Part shown: positions 46,143 to 58,169 of the stretch, one piece after another
Position numbering within the stretch: position 1 is the stretch's first letter
How the letters are laid out: each line of letters begins with the position of its first letter
DNA from: Liolophura sinensis
Lineage: Eukaryota > Mollusca > Polyplacophora > Chitonida > Chitonidae
NCBI RefSeq assembly: GCF_032854445.1
Contig: NC_088302.1
Location: 12,269,338 to 12,333,337 of the forward strand
Length of the DNA: 64,000 bases
Reading direction: 5' to 3'
Translations under genes and position numbers: made by a program
Notes under the pieces: model-generated
What the model saw: only the letters and a program-made list of their open reading frames with translations
Databases searched by the model: none
What the model was told of the DNA's origin: nothing

Positions 46143-47241
46143 GTCAAGGGAAGGCTTTTTAACTCTCCAGGCCATGTGATAGGCCATTTTAGAAAAACCG
46201 GAAACACGATATCGCGTCACATTTGTCGTGCGAAGTACGCACGCCCCCCCCCCCCCCCCCACCGTTACAACCCATGGTCGAGACCTAGACATGTAACGCC
46301 TGACGCAGTGCACTACCGAGTGTTTTATCGATGAAAATTGCTTTAAAGTATATCAGAATTATCTTGTATTCAGAAGGAAAACAGCTGCTTTAACAAAATG
46401 TGGTGCAAAATTCGAAAAACAGAGAGGTCTATGAAGATTCCGGTTTTGGGTTCTAGTAGGAGAGTTATGGATGGCAAGTTGTGGCGTAAAAAGCTGTAAA
46501 GAGTCATGAGGTAAAATATATGCCTGGTGCATAGCTTTACTGGCAAGAAGAAGACTAGGCGTAAAGAATTGGCAAATGTGTACGAATGTACGAAAAAGAA
46601 ATCGCACGATTTTGAAGCTGAAGAAGTAGCTGTAGGTGAGTTTGGTAACTACATCCTCAAAACATCTGCTGATGTAGTTCAAGTACGAGAAGATCAAGGA
46701 AGAGTAAAGTATTGATAATGCTTTCTTGTTAACATGATTTCTCCCATGAGTTATTACTCAAATTTCTTGAGATACTTGTATCATCTTGCACAAGAAACTG
46801 ATAGGAGGGTGTCACGAAGGTTCGATGTGGAAAATAAGGCCAAGAAATTTGTGTTGGCTCACCACAGTCCGAAGAATTAATGGCGAAAAATCTGTCTATT
46901 TTATCTCATCGCAGGCAGAAGTCTGGAAGCCGAATTCATGGAACCATTGCAGGACAAACGCTGACTGCAAAGATCCTCAAAAAGTCTGCTGCTCAATAAC
47001 ACCTTCTCTGGGAAAACGACAAACTGGGAGGTTTCCTTTTCCGGAATTTGTCCACTATTGCCTCCCGTACAAGCCTCAGAGCGCCGAATGGTGTGACCTC
47101 AGAATGCAGTATAACGTGTCCACCCCCCACTACTTTGGACTCTGCCCCTGCGGACCCGGGCTAAGGTGCACGAGGACGACTGAGCTGAACCCGGAGAGCT
47201 ACCCACGGGATAGATATGGCAAATGTACACCGATTCAGTGA
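46086..47241 (+). CDS. Secreted ten-cysteine peptide, prokineticin/astakine/Dkk-like (copy 3)
   Basis: The mature exon 46915-47241 again encodes 108 residues, with cysteine spacing identical to copy 2 and roughly 55-60 percent identity by eye. HCRTNADC, KVCCSITP, LCPCGPGLRC and the NVS glycosylation site are conserved. The likely first exon starts at ATG 46086 with MDETSKLLPPILLLAIVFFV, alignable to the other signal exons through the TS pair and the hydrophobic core. The donor is unclear: the expected GT after the Lys codon is GG here. Phase-0 GT alternatives lie at 46143, 46176 and 46293. The mature exon is secure; the first exon and its border are not. Confidence 0.68.
46915..47241 (+). CDS. 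Mature-domain exon, copy 3
   Basis: The acceptor TCTCATCGCAG ends at 46914. The exon encodes AEVWKPNSWNHCRTNADC through RDRYGKCTPIQ and a TGA stop. It has the same length and phase as copy 2's exon, which shows tandem duplication. Confidence 0.82.
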   Translation, partial: AEVWKPNSWNHCRTNADCKDPQKVCCSITPSLGKRQTGRFPFPEFVHYCLPYKPQSAEWCDLRMQYNVSTPHYFGLCPCGPGLRCTRTTELNPESYPRDRYGKCTPIQ

Positions 47242-47654
47242 ACAAGTTTTTATTTTACTATAAAATCGTTTTAAACATGTAAATCTATATTAAGGTTTGT
47301 TTCTTACGTTAAACATACCAAGCAGAATGAAAAAAATGTCCACTGGCGTGGTATGCAGTCAATTCGCTAATAACATTGTTCTTCAGTGATTAATTTAAAA
47401 GCGTAATTCACCACCATTTAGTATATGAAAAATAACTATTGTCGTCTCCTCAACAATAGAGAAACTGAATATAACATTTACACGTGTAATTTAATATTCC
47501 AGGCATGGAATTCTATAACTACAGTTTAATGGAACATGTGAAATGCTCACAGTCAAAGGCGAATAAAATTAAATTGGTTTCAGTTTCAGGTTTCGAATAT
47601 AGATTATTGTCACAACCAAATGTAAATTTATTCACATTTGACCGTGTAATTCTG

Positions 47655-47790
47655 GCTTACTTGCGATACAGTTGGTTAGCGCTTAGCTAATGACCCAGGA
47701 GCCCCTCACCAATGCCGCCGCTGTGAGTTTAAGTCCAGCTAATGCTGGCTTCCTCTCCGGCCGTACGTGGTAAGGTCTGACAGCAGTGCA
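47655..47790 (+). repeat. SINE 5' half
   Basis: GTTGGTTAGCGCTTAGCTAA, CAGGAGCCCCTCACCAATGC and CCGGCCGTACGTGGTAAGGT, then unrelated sequence. Confidence 0.82.
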
Positions 47791-48887
47791 TGTCTAAATA
47801 TAACTTGTGTTGACGCATGCAGGTTATATAATGCACTAAAATTATTGTCCTTGTACAAAATTCATGACACGAATATAACCATTATTTAAGGGTCTCCTGA
47901 TGTCAGACATCTGTTCATAAAGACAGCCCAACAATAAAAGGCGCAAAATAATCCTTATCAAACACTGAATATATACAACAAATATAAACCACCAGTAATT
48001 AAAATTTATCCAATTATGTCCAAAGACAAGGTCATGGATTAAAACATGCATAGCTCTTTGTATTACTCGTATACATGTATAAACATGTAAAACATAAACC
48101 TTCATGCGCTAATGTAGCGCACCCCACCTGTGCGTTCTGAAAATGTCACATTTTATGTCACTAAACAGTTCAAGAAATGTAGCCGACGTAAATTGTCATT
48201 TTTGTATGATATATTTGACACTGTGATTGTCACAAATTTCCAAAACTGTGGACAGGGTGCACTAGAGGGATGCAAAAGGCTTTTTTCTTGCCATAGTCTG
48301 CTTCATTAAGTTTATAAAGCTCTGAATGTTTTTTGATCATTCCATCGTCTTACAAGACAATGTCGTATAATTAGAAAGGATTTAATTAGAGTATAGTCTT
48401 AATGTGATTTGTGTAGTGTGGGGATTAGTTGATAAGTTTGCATTTGTGGTGTGTGAGATAGGGACAAAGATACCGTCAAGTACAGATACACTTTCTGACA
48501 AATGACACATAAGAATGGCCTTACATGTCAGTGATCGCTATCACAGCGTTATGTATCACATCCCGATTTAGACCTAATTTGAGAATCCAGCAGCAAACCG
48601 TCTTCCTTTCGTGACGGTACTTTGCGGTGAGACTTGTCAGGGGTGTTGTTGATTTGATAAGTTTTCGCCTTAAGGTTTGAGTCAAATAGCCTTCCAATGA
48701 CTACCCATAAACACGTGATGATCATGTGACCAAGTTCAATGACGCTTAGTAAACTGATGCCCAAACCCATTACAAGTATAAACCCATTTGACTGCCAAGA
48801 GTGGCTGAAAAATAAGGAAAAGCAAAGAGTTATGCCAATACAAAATCATAAAATGTAAACGCACAATCAACTGTATTCCATAACATT
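47791..48887. other. Gene-free spacer
   Basis: AT-rich; nothing recognised on either strand. Confidence 0.6.
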
Positions 48888-49010
48888 TTATTTATTTACT
48901 GATTTGATTAGAGTTTTACACTGTGGGCCTACTCCTTACATGGTAAGGAAAGCGAGCAGAACCCAGGGGAAATGACTTTCTGCAGGTTGATGCCTTTCCC
49001 ACATTCAACG
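48888..49010 (-). repeat. SINE 3' fragment (reverse)
   Basis: TTTATTTATTTACTGATTTG and CAGAACCCAGGGGAAATGAC blocks, diverged. Confidence 0.7.
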
Positions 49011-49311
49011 GGAGATGCTATTCCACATATGTATCAATATTTAACTACTGCCGGAAATTTACTAATGACCAAAAGAAACTATACGTGTTACGTATTATCA
49101 TATTGTACCATATAGGCGTCACATTTCCGAGCATTGCGCTTGCAAAAATGACACGTGAAACTGTCACACTGAAACATGATAAGCACCATGAAAGTTTTGT
49201 CTCCAGAAGAAGACTTGTGCGTCTAGGGAAGCATTTGTCATGACATTCAGCAGGAAGTTTAAGCCAAAAACAGGAAAGTGGAATTAATTTGAGGCTATCT
49301 AAAAAGATCCC

Positions 49312-49530
49312 AGGATCCTGTCACCAATGCCGTCGCTGTGAGTTCAAGTCCAGCCCATGCTGGCTTCCTCTTCGGCTGTGCGTGGGAAGATCTGTCAGCA
49401 ACCTGCGGATGGCCGTGGGTTCCCGCTGAGCACTGTCCGGTTTCCTTCCACTACAATTCTGGCCGCCGTCGTATAAGTGAAATATTCTTGAGTATGGCTT
49501 AAAACACCAATCAAATAAATAAATAAATCT
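49312..49530 (+). repeat. SINE lacking the first part of its head
   Basis: CACCAATGCCGTCGCTGTGA, AGTTCAAGTCCAGCCCATGC, GGCCGCCGTCGTATAAGTGA and an (AAAT)n tail. It is one of the better-preserved bodies. Confidence 0.85.
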
Positions 49531-49820
49531 AATAAGATCCACTGTGTAGAGTGATGGGATTACAACACCGCGTCCTTATCAGTGCCCTGAATTACCACGT
49601 ATTCGGCTTAAGAATCCAAGGAAAAGTAAGACAGGGATAGACTTGAGTCAAATATTCTCAGAGGACACGTCGGGGAACAGGGGCAGGGTTTTTGTTATTT
49701 GACATGGAACTCATTCACGGACTACGAATTTGAACTTTGATATGGAATTCATTGTCTGCCCGGTATTCATTGTCTGCCCGGCATCATTGAAAACTGATGA
49801 CCGCTTCTCTCTTGTGTGTT

Positions 49821-49982
49821 ACCGGCTTTATTTCTTATTTGCATAATTTCTTACATACTTTTGTCTTCGGAAGTTTGTGTAAAACGTTGTTGTGGAAATG
49901 GATCTTGCGATTATCGACTTGGAACGCCCTTTACGGACTACTTATGGCACAGGAATGTCGGACTTGACGCTTATATTTCTCA
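49821..49982 (+). repeat. Dispersed repeat, copy A (partner 63836-63984, inverted)
   Basis: Shares CCGGCTTTATTT, GGAAATGGATCTTGCGATTA and GACTTGGAACG blocks with the reverse complement of 63836-63984. One frame (EMDLAIIDLERP, then MSDLTLIF) is preserved in both despite substitutions, so it may be a scrap of a transposon exon. No family was recognised. Confidence 0.7.
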
Positions 49983-50507
49983 GGGTATCACTGCTCCAAA
50001 ATTCATCTTGAATAACCAAAAGACTGTTTTACTGGAATAACATTTGCTAATTATGATGTGAAAGAATGTCGCTCACCCACTGGTTCCTGCATGGGTTCTT
50101 GCATGGGTTCATGCATCGGTTCACGAATGGCCTTTGGCGTCCAGTTTAAATTGATTTTTTCAGTCTTCCTGTTTTTAAGGATTGTTGTCAAAATCCTTGG
50201 TGAATGCCTCATTACAAATTATGTCGCCTTCACGTGAACGGATGGAATGCACAGTTTTTTTCAGTCAGTGTTTGAACATCGAGATTCCTAATTGTCACCG
50301 TATTGTATGGAGTGTGAAATGGAACATGGAATGAAAACACATCTGGAACGAATTCATAGGTGTAAATGAATCCATGTATATACTTGACGTACCTATATGC
50401 ATGTTGGAGCAGAGTGCAACTTGAGACACGTTTCAATACCAGACTGGCTGAACACTGACTGAAAAAAAAACACTCAACGCATGGAACACTCTCAGGTTTC
50501 GAATTGA

Positions 50508-51185
50508 AAGGTGGCAAATGCTTGAAATGAAGGAATATAAAAGGCAGAATAGAGTGGGAAGGCTGGAAAACGTTTGAAGTGAATTAATATAAAAGACAGA
50601 AAAGTGGGAAGGGTGGGAAGCGTTTGAAATGAAGGAATATAAAAGGCAGAATAGAATGGGAAGGGTGGGAAACGTTTGAAGTGAAGGAATATAAAATGCA
50701 GAATAGAGTGGGAAGGCTGGAAAACGTTTGAAGTGAAGGAATATAAAAGCCAGAATAGAGTGGGAAGGCTGGAAAACGTTCGAAGTGAATTCATATAAAA
50801 CTCAGAAAAGTGGGAAGGGTGGGAAGCGTTTGAAGTGAAGGAATATAAAAGACAGAATAGAGTGGGAAGAGTGGGAAACGTTTGAAGTGAATGAATATAA
50901 AAGGCAGAATAGAGTGGGAAGGCTGGAAAACGTTTGAAGTGAAGGAATATAAAAGACAGAATAGAGTGGAAAGGGTGGGAAACGTTTGAAGTGAAGGAAT
51001 ATAAAAGCCAGAATAGAATGGGAAGGGTGGGAAACGTTTGAAGTGAAGGAATATAAAGACAGAATAGAGAGGGAAGGGTGGGAAACGTTTGAGGTGAAGG
51101 AATATAAAATGTAGAATAGAATGGGAAGGCTGGAAAACGTTTGAAGTGAAGGAATATAAAACACAGAACAGAGTGGTAAATGATT
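50508..51185 (+). repeat. Minisatellite, about 13 x 52 bp
   Basis: Units built on GGAAAACGTTTGAAGTGAAG, GAATATAAAA and CAGAATAGAGTGGGAAGG with small variants. Open frames on the minus strand follow the repeat and are not genes. Confidence 0.93.
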
Positions 51186-51312
51186 GAGAGACAAATCCTC
51201 AGGTCAGGCCATAGGTTAATTCATCGATCAGTTAAGAGCTTATTAATACTCTGACTTTGATTGAATTTGAGATGTTAATTGCGCACAGGTGCGAACAACT
51301 TAGCCATGCAGT

Positions 51313-51375
51313 TCATTTATTTTATTTATTTGATTATTTTTGTACGTCACACTAAATAATATTTCACTTATTCGT
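51313..51375 (-). repeat. SINE 3' end scrap (reverse)
   Basis: CATTTATTTTATTTATTTGA and AATAATATTTCACTTATTCG only. Confidence 0.65.
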
Positions 51376-51429
51376 TTAATAGTCTGCAAAGTTTCAACGT
51401 TACACATAGACTAAACCATAAACTTGCCA

Positions 51430-51756
51430 GAGGGCGTAATGGGGATACAGTAGATGTATTAAGCAGATACAGTGCGCTGAGAGCGTAATGGAGATACGGT
51501 ATATGCATTGAGCAGATACAATGCGCTGAGAGCGTAATGGAAATACAGTATATGCATTGAGCAGATACAATGCGCTGAAGGCGTAATGGGGATACAGTAG
51601 ATGTAGTGAGCAGATACAATGCGCTGAGGGCGTAATGGGGATACAGTAGATGTATTGAGCAGATACAATGCGCTGAGAGCGTAATGGGGATACAGTAGAT
51701 GTAATGAGCAGATTCAATGTGCTGAGGGCGTAATGGGGATACAGTAGATGTATTGC
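51430..51756 (+). repeat. Minisatellite, about 6.7 x 49 bp
   Basis: Units GGGCGTAATGGGGATACAGT, AGATGTATTGAGCAGATAC and AATGCGCTGA. Successive GCGTAATGG landmarks lie 49 bp apart (51434, 51483). It is unrelated in sequence to the 52-bp array 250 bp upstream. Confidence 0.93.
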
Positions 51757-53775
51757 AAAATCCTTCCTCTCAGCGTTAACTTTCTTCAAAAATAAAGGAC
51801 GCGCGTGAGCACGTGCCTATCTGTTAACATACAAATGTTACTATCAAACGGGACTTCGCCTTACAAGAATTGTGCGTCGCGAATTGTGCTATTTCCCTAT
51901 TGTGTTTAATAGAAATGTTACATCCCCTTTATTAACTTGTGCATATGGTAGTGAGCTATTTTTCTCCAACTAAGGTTACATGAATCACAATTCACATTGC
52001 CTTAATTGCTCACATTAATTTTATATGTTTTACCATATCTACTATGCAGGGTAACTAGTGTATATAGTTAGTTAATAGAAAGACGTCGAAGATTGAATAG
52101 CCAATCATGGCTTTGATTATTCTTTGCTACTGGTGATTACATATGTAGTGGCACTCTAAATCCCGCCAAAGTTCAGTTGTCGGCGGCACAGCGGACAGAC
52201 AGGACATACTTTGTCATTCTGGACTGTAAGAAGCTATTATCATTTCCCATCCATCCACCTCTGAGGACTAGTGGCTTTCTTTCCGGCGTACTTCTACTGA
52301 TATTGACATATTGTTATTTGGCTTTGGGTAAAGTTGTTTGCTTGTGTATGTGTTGTTCTATTTCAGGCGGCGGTTTTCTTTGGTAACTGGTAACTTTTAA
52401 AGGCACTGATAACAGTGTGGTATACTTGTCTTCGAAAAAACACAGTGAGCATTTAGGGTCTGCCAGAGTAATAACATTGGGGACAGTTCTGTTGGAGTGT
52501 GTGCATTGATTGTCTGCCTATGTCAACCCCAGTGGACAGTCTGTGCATATAATCTAACCTATAGGTATCAGTTTGGCCTTTTTTGTAATAATTTGAATTG
52601 TCCACGGTCGTGTGGTTACCTGAGATGGGGAATTCAAATGGGGAGTCTGCCGGAGTTTTACCCCAGGGAATCCAGTAGGGCTGGCGCGTCAGCGCAATTT
52701 TTCCGACAGCCAGTAATAGGTTTTGTGAATCCCAAATAAGCCTATTACAAGCATTGTTGGTTTTTATCAGAATGCAGCCGTGGCCATTACTTCCATATCT
52801 GATGTGTTCAGCGTTTCCTAAATTTACTCTATAATGCCAGTTATGCGGATAATGTTGTAATGTGGAATACAATTGCACTAGCATTCTATATAGCTTGTAG
52901 GTTGAAAAGTGCACGCATGACCTTTAATGTACTCAGACCATTTTATTGTTTTATGTGCTTGTGTGCGCATGTGCCAATTATCTTGTTATTGATTTGACTT
53001 TTATACCTAAACGTTTTGGGTCATTTGTAAACATCTTTTTATCGGATGACAGTACATGAAAGTTTACTCTGGGTATATGCTGTTTGTATTGAGCTTAGCT
53101 AGTGAAAGTGTTAATTTTGCTATTTAAATTCTACTTTTTACTTTTAATTGCAACATTTATATATTAAGCATTATTTTTCACGATACCAGCGTGTTATCCC
53201 TCGGGCGATATTCTGTTACAAATATCACTCACAAGATCAAATTACAATTGTTTGAAAAACATTATGTCATTCATTTTGTTTAATGGCTTGCACCAACTTC
53301 TGCAACGCTCTGAAAGGTTCTGTCTTTCAGACTTTAACATTTATCTGCCGTGTACTCTGCGTTTTACTGTCCGGACAGAAAAGGGCATAAAACATACGCC
53401 TTGCAACCCATGGAAAACTTGCTACGTTCAAATGACATTTCCGTGAGTTATAAAATCACGAAACGCACAATTCATAAGCCATGGGTATCAAATGGTCTAA
53501 CAAAACATGTCTCCATAAAGAATAAATTATACAGAAAACAAGTGCATCCTACACGTAGGAACGTACACATATGAAACACAGATCATACGGATGTAAACTC
53601 AACCACCGAAATTTCCTGAAAAATATGCTTTGAACATAAATTCAACGCAGTGTGATATTAAAGGGACATGGAAAGTACTTAGCCAGATTAAAGTAAAAAC
53701 AAAATCTCTTCGTGACGTATTTGATATAAACAACAGGAACGTATCAGACAGGTAATCCATGGCTGGCAAAGGTTG

Positions 53776-53815
<40 letters not shown>

Positions 53816-54506
53816 CAGATGGTACATCTTATCTGGACCTACTAGTAGATTTGTGCACAACCAAAACGTTTTTCTCTCGCAGATTTTACAAGAGGGATAG
53901 TTTCAATTTTGACATTGTAAATTTTTATTACTTGGATAGCAAGACTCTAATGTGCCCGGCATATGGCGTGAACATATCTTCACCTTGTAGCATTTGTTAG
54001 ATTCTGTGTGTTATGTAAGAATTTCAATCAACGTCAGAAGTTATTGCTGCAAATATCAGTGTGTGTCAAGTTTATTTCATGGAACACCTTCACTCTAAGT
54101 TTCTTAAGTTTTACAATGAGTAAAATTGCCTTGTAAGGAAATATGAACAGAGCGCCCAGAATCTCCGGCACTCTGCTTCATAATTGTATCTTATTCCGCA
54201 GGACCAGGGACCAGGGGCGGTATATTCATCGTATTGAATTAGATCGCCATGTTGGATATATGAACATTTGCAATCAAAGCGCAACTGAGATACATATTTT
54301 GTTATCGACAACTTATATTCTTTAGCTAATCGACATGTTATCTAACTATTTCTAATCTAAATTTCTAACCTAATTTTTCTAATTTAACTGAAATGTTATC
54401 CAGCATGTCCGAGGTTTCAGAGATGCATGCCAAATTGCGAGGGCGTGTACTTGCTCATTCAACGTTCTGTAAGTGAAACGTTCTGGGGACGGCGTTATAT
54501 TAAACA
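51757..54506. other. Gene-free spacer
   Basis: Contains a (TA)n tract at 53779-53812 and a GC-richer block at about 52600-52740 crossed by a 153-codon open frame on the minus strand (52453-52914). That frame resembles no protein I recognise and has no splice or cysteine pattern. Confidence 0.5.
53779..53812. repeat. (TA)n microsatellite
   Basis: Uninterrupted AT dinucleotides. Confidence 0.9.
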
Positions 54507-54891
54507 CGAATCAGACAAACAAATAGACTGACTTGAAATAAATATCAGTAGCAGAATGTATTGATCAAGTCTCTTTGGAGGACAATTAATCACGTACTGA
54601 CTCGATGGAAACACTTTTATGACCAACCCGTTTTGTTATTACTGATTTTGTACAAATAGAACTAAGTGATTTACCGGCATGAGTAAACAAGGCTGGCATC
54701 TCATGACGGTCACGTGGGATCTTAATGGCCAAGGTAATCAAAATCGCTGCTTTGACAAATACCCCAGTTGGAAACGGTGCAGAATGCAAGACATTTAATG
54801 TTTTTTATGATACATAAGCTAGTTTTGTTTGCTACGATTTCGATACCACATCTCCATATTAACAATACACCTTTATTGTTTGAAGACAGTC
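54507..54891 (+). repeat. Dispersed repeat, copy A (partner 62664-63030, direct)
   Basis: Shares TTTTATGACCAACC, CTAAGTGATTTACC, TTGACAAATACC and CCACATCTC blocks in the same order with 62664-63030. Divergence with many small indels suggests an old transposon or segmental copy of unknown class. Confidence 0.75.
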
Positions 54892-57498
54892 GCTCTTGCG
54901 GACTGGAACGAGTGTGTTGTACTGGTGATATGATTGGTACACTGGTGGATGTCCCTCGTTGCCACATGTAATGTTAGCGGGCAAAGCATCAAGCTCTACC
55001 TAGTCTTATTGAACGACACTGGGGTAAACGTGAAAAGACCGCGTACACCCCATGAACACGAGTACACACTTTCGAATTTCGGAAATATTAGTTAATCATA
55101 GCCTCTTCATCTTTTCCCAACTACATTTGAAAGCAGAATATCGATAACGAACGAGAGCATTCGCGTACAGTTCAGCAAATGCAGGTGATAAATATTCATT
55201 TCCGGAAAGCTGACTCCATTTTGCTAGGATTTGTATGAGATCATTCATCCGGAGAGTTAAGAAAGGTTCTCCGTCAGTGCCTTTGTCCCAACCCTCTTCG
55301 ATATGCCAAAGCAGAGACATTATTGCGCGATACTGATTCAATATCGAAATATTTTAGAAAAGCTAATGGCTAGAGCATGTGAGCTCTATTGATAACACAC
55401 TGCTATGGGCAGTTTATTTACACTCTAAAAATGTTGCAGGTCTCACTCGTACAAGTGAAGCTGTTCGATCACGCTTATCTTCAGTGACCATTTGGACAAA
55501 GCTCTGGAATTACTGCCATGGTGTTATGGTGTTAGAAGCTGTCTCAGGCTACGTTTGCTTGTCGCTTGACTTTGGCGCCACTGTTCAGGATGAAAACCGA
55601 TGAGGTGAAATCAACTAAAGTGGACAGCTGGGTGGATCAAGTCAAAGACTTTTCCCCAGAAAAACGGAACCAGAAACTAAGCCTGTTCCAAGAATTCTCT
55701 CAAAATGCAACGGTACATGAACTTCGCCACACCTTTCAGCATGGTCTGAAAACGACAAAATTATAGATTCTGCGGATTTTATTTCCAGAGTCACTATTTT
55801 ACTTTATCCGTATTTTATGTGCAGTAAATTAGGTGGAAGGTTGATAAACGACTACAATCTTGAATGACAATCATCCGTGGTTTAATCCATAATAATACTT
55901 AAAATGTGCATTCATTCATTCATTCAAAAGAGCGAAAGTCAAAAATGTTATACAGTGGCTATATTTCACCCACCTGGTCGAGAATGTTTCAAGAATTCTT
56001 TCTTTATAAGCTAATATGAAAAGAAATAAGCGAATTTCATCGTTCAGCTTCTTCAAACAGATTAATTTAAAAGCTAGATTAGACGCTTAAAAGCCTTTGG
56101 CTGGCCTTTTTGGATTAACTTGATGTTTCTTTTAAACTGAAGCTATTCTACTATCTGTTTTTGTCTGCATAATCCCGAATCCACAGAGCCAAGCCCCCCT
56201 TATATTAATAATGCTCTTGGGGAGTTCTCTAAGCTATTACTTGAGTAGTAAAATGCTTATTAATAGTCCACGCAGATATATAAAATCCCCAAACACTATC
56301 AAAACATTTTTTTTATTTGCATTCATGGCCTTTTAAAATCCTTGATTAGAAATTCCAATTTCTCTGTTGGTGTTTCGCGACGTAGGCTAAACGAATCATA
56401 CATTTGAAACGGAATCAGAGCTTATACATAAATAACAAAATAAAGACGAGATGCATTTTAATTATCGTTTGCCTTGTACATGTTCATGCATTCTAACAAG
56501 TCTTTAAAATGTGGTTGGCTTTTACAGCGTTCAGTTTTGAATGGTTATTTCAAATACTTAATCATGCCCATTCACACCTCCATCGACCCATACATCTCTC
56601 AATCAATCGATCAATTACTAAATCAACAAACAATCAACACGACCAATCAGTCGATCAGTCAATAAACCAACCGATATTCAAGGAACCGATCAACAAATCC
56701 CTCAACCTATAAATCAATCGATGAATGAATGAATGAATGAATCAATCAATCAATCAATCAAATGAACCAATGTAGAAAGTAACTGCAAAACAACAACACT
56801 GGATGTTGTTTGTCGGTTTTGTGGTTTGTCAGTTTGTCAACAATCAATCAACGAATAAACCAAGAAATCAATCAATCAACCAACATACCTACCCATTAAT
56901 CAATCAACCAACCAATTAATCTCAATCAGTCAGTAAATTAATCAATTGACCAATCAATCAGTCAACCGAACGCCCACCAAAGAAATGAATCAAACAGTCA
57001 AGCAATATTTCGCTTTTTTCGTTCTCGGCATGTCGTCGGGTTTGTAATATATGGTCTTCTACGAGGAAAATACGACCAGCCCATTAGCCTATGCCTATTG
57101 CCTAAGCCTGCCGATTATGTGGGAGCTGATGACGGGAATAATTGGTTCACGGACAAATATGCAATGTACATAATGATATCTTTTACTGGAGCTGACCACA
57201 ACTGGGGCATGTTAGAAATATTCCTGAATTATATGAACGATTTTGTGCCTGTGTTATAAACCTTCCAAGAGTATGTGGCCACAGCTGTATGAAGTAAACT
57301 GTGTGCCTCCATCCACAGATGTCCCAGATTTCCCATGGTACATGTGTAGCTGCCCTGTCTGACTGGGGTGCAAACTTCCTGAACCGGGAAACCTGCAAAA
57401 GAGGTTTTGCAGAATCAGCTATGCTATTTTCAACCCCAGAGAAGATGTTGTGTGCCATGCATTGTAATGCAATGAACCTTATGAGTTTCATTACTCTG
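54892..57498. other. Gene-free spacer with an unresolved open frame
   Basis: The only item of note is a 66-codon frame at 55566-55766. It reads LFQEFSQNATVHELRHTF near its end, faintly like the N-terminal motif of ASC/degenerin channels, but there is no donor or membrane segment. Another frame, on the minus strand at 55096-55341, is hydrophilic and unrecognised. Confidence 0.4.
56600..56990 (+). repeat. Degenerate (CAAT)n/(GAAT)n simple-sequence region
   Basis: Repeated AATCAATCAATC and GAATGAATGAATG tracts mixed with variants, interrupted at about 56770-56830. Confidence 0.85.
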
Positions 57499-57589
57499 CT
57501 AGACTTAGAATATATTTATTTATTTGATTGGTGTTTTACGCCGTACTCAAGAATATTTCACTTATACGACGGCGGCTCTAGACTTAGAA
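57499..57589 (-). repeat. Severely 5'-truncated SINE with 12-bp target duplication
   Basis: CTAGACTTAGAA is found at 57499-57510 and 57578-57589. Between them are only 67 bp of SINE 3' end, which match the family consensus very closely (TTTGATTGGTGTTTTACGCC, GTACTCAAGAATATTTCACT). Intact duplications and consensus sequence indicate a recent insertion. Confidence 0.9.
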
Positions 57590-58169
57590 GCTGTCTTGTT
57601 TATGGCTGCAACAACTGAATTGTTGTCGCAATGAAAAATTATCTTCTTATTTAAGAAATAATGTTCGCGTCAGAGTAGTCTAACGGTAGTTTTACATGAA
57701 ATCGATGTGGAAGAGTTTATATTTTAGGTCGAAGGCGAATTCATAAACACTGGGTAACGAATGTTGAAATAATGGAACACTTCAGTTTACATTTTCAATT
57801 CAATATCAATTTCTCAGCATATGCTGATAAATAACAAAACAATAAAAACATCACAGATATGTGTTTATGCTTATTATAAGTAAGCAAATAAATATATTAT
57901 TATTTATGTGTTGAAGGTATCATGAGGATAAATATGATTTGCGTTTATTGTATTGTGAAATACAATGGATGGCTATCATAATTTAAATTTGTAATGACGC
58001 AATCTGTACAAAGTTATACGTATATTAAGCCAGCCCCGTGCACATGTTTCACTCAGCGCGCCGTACCAGTTACTTAAAATATACAGGTCACACTCATGCA
58101 TAAAGGTCACATGATGTACCAAATTTGAAGATTTGCACTGGGAGTGGCGTGACTGACATGGGAGTATTT

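Noticed and set aside
46527-46715. GTGAGT donor at about 46636 as first exon for copy 3
   Set aside because: In the phase required by the mature exon the codon before the donor is a stop.
50492-51194. Minus-strand frames of 100 and 130 codons
   Set aside because: Pure by-products of the 52-bp minisatellite.
51368-51789. Minus-strand frames of 69-129 codons
   Set aside because: Pure by-products of the 49-bp minisatellite.
52453-52914. Minus-strand open frame of 153 codons
   Set aside because: No recognisable domain, signal peptide or splice context; composition like surrounding non-coding DNA. Possibly a transposon scrap.
55566-55766. Open frame faintly like the N-terminus of an ASC/degenerin channel (FSQNATVHEL)
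   Set aside because: No membrane segment, no donor site and no neighbouring exon; similarity is too short to support a gene call.
57183-57618. Open frames on both strands around 57.3 kb
   Set aside because: They cross a SINE insertion and show no domain. The minus-strand one has no motif I can tie to the nearby recombinase.
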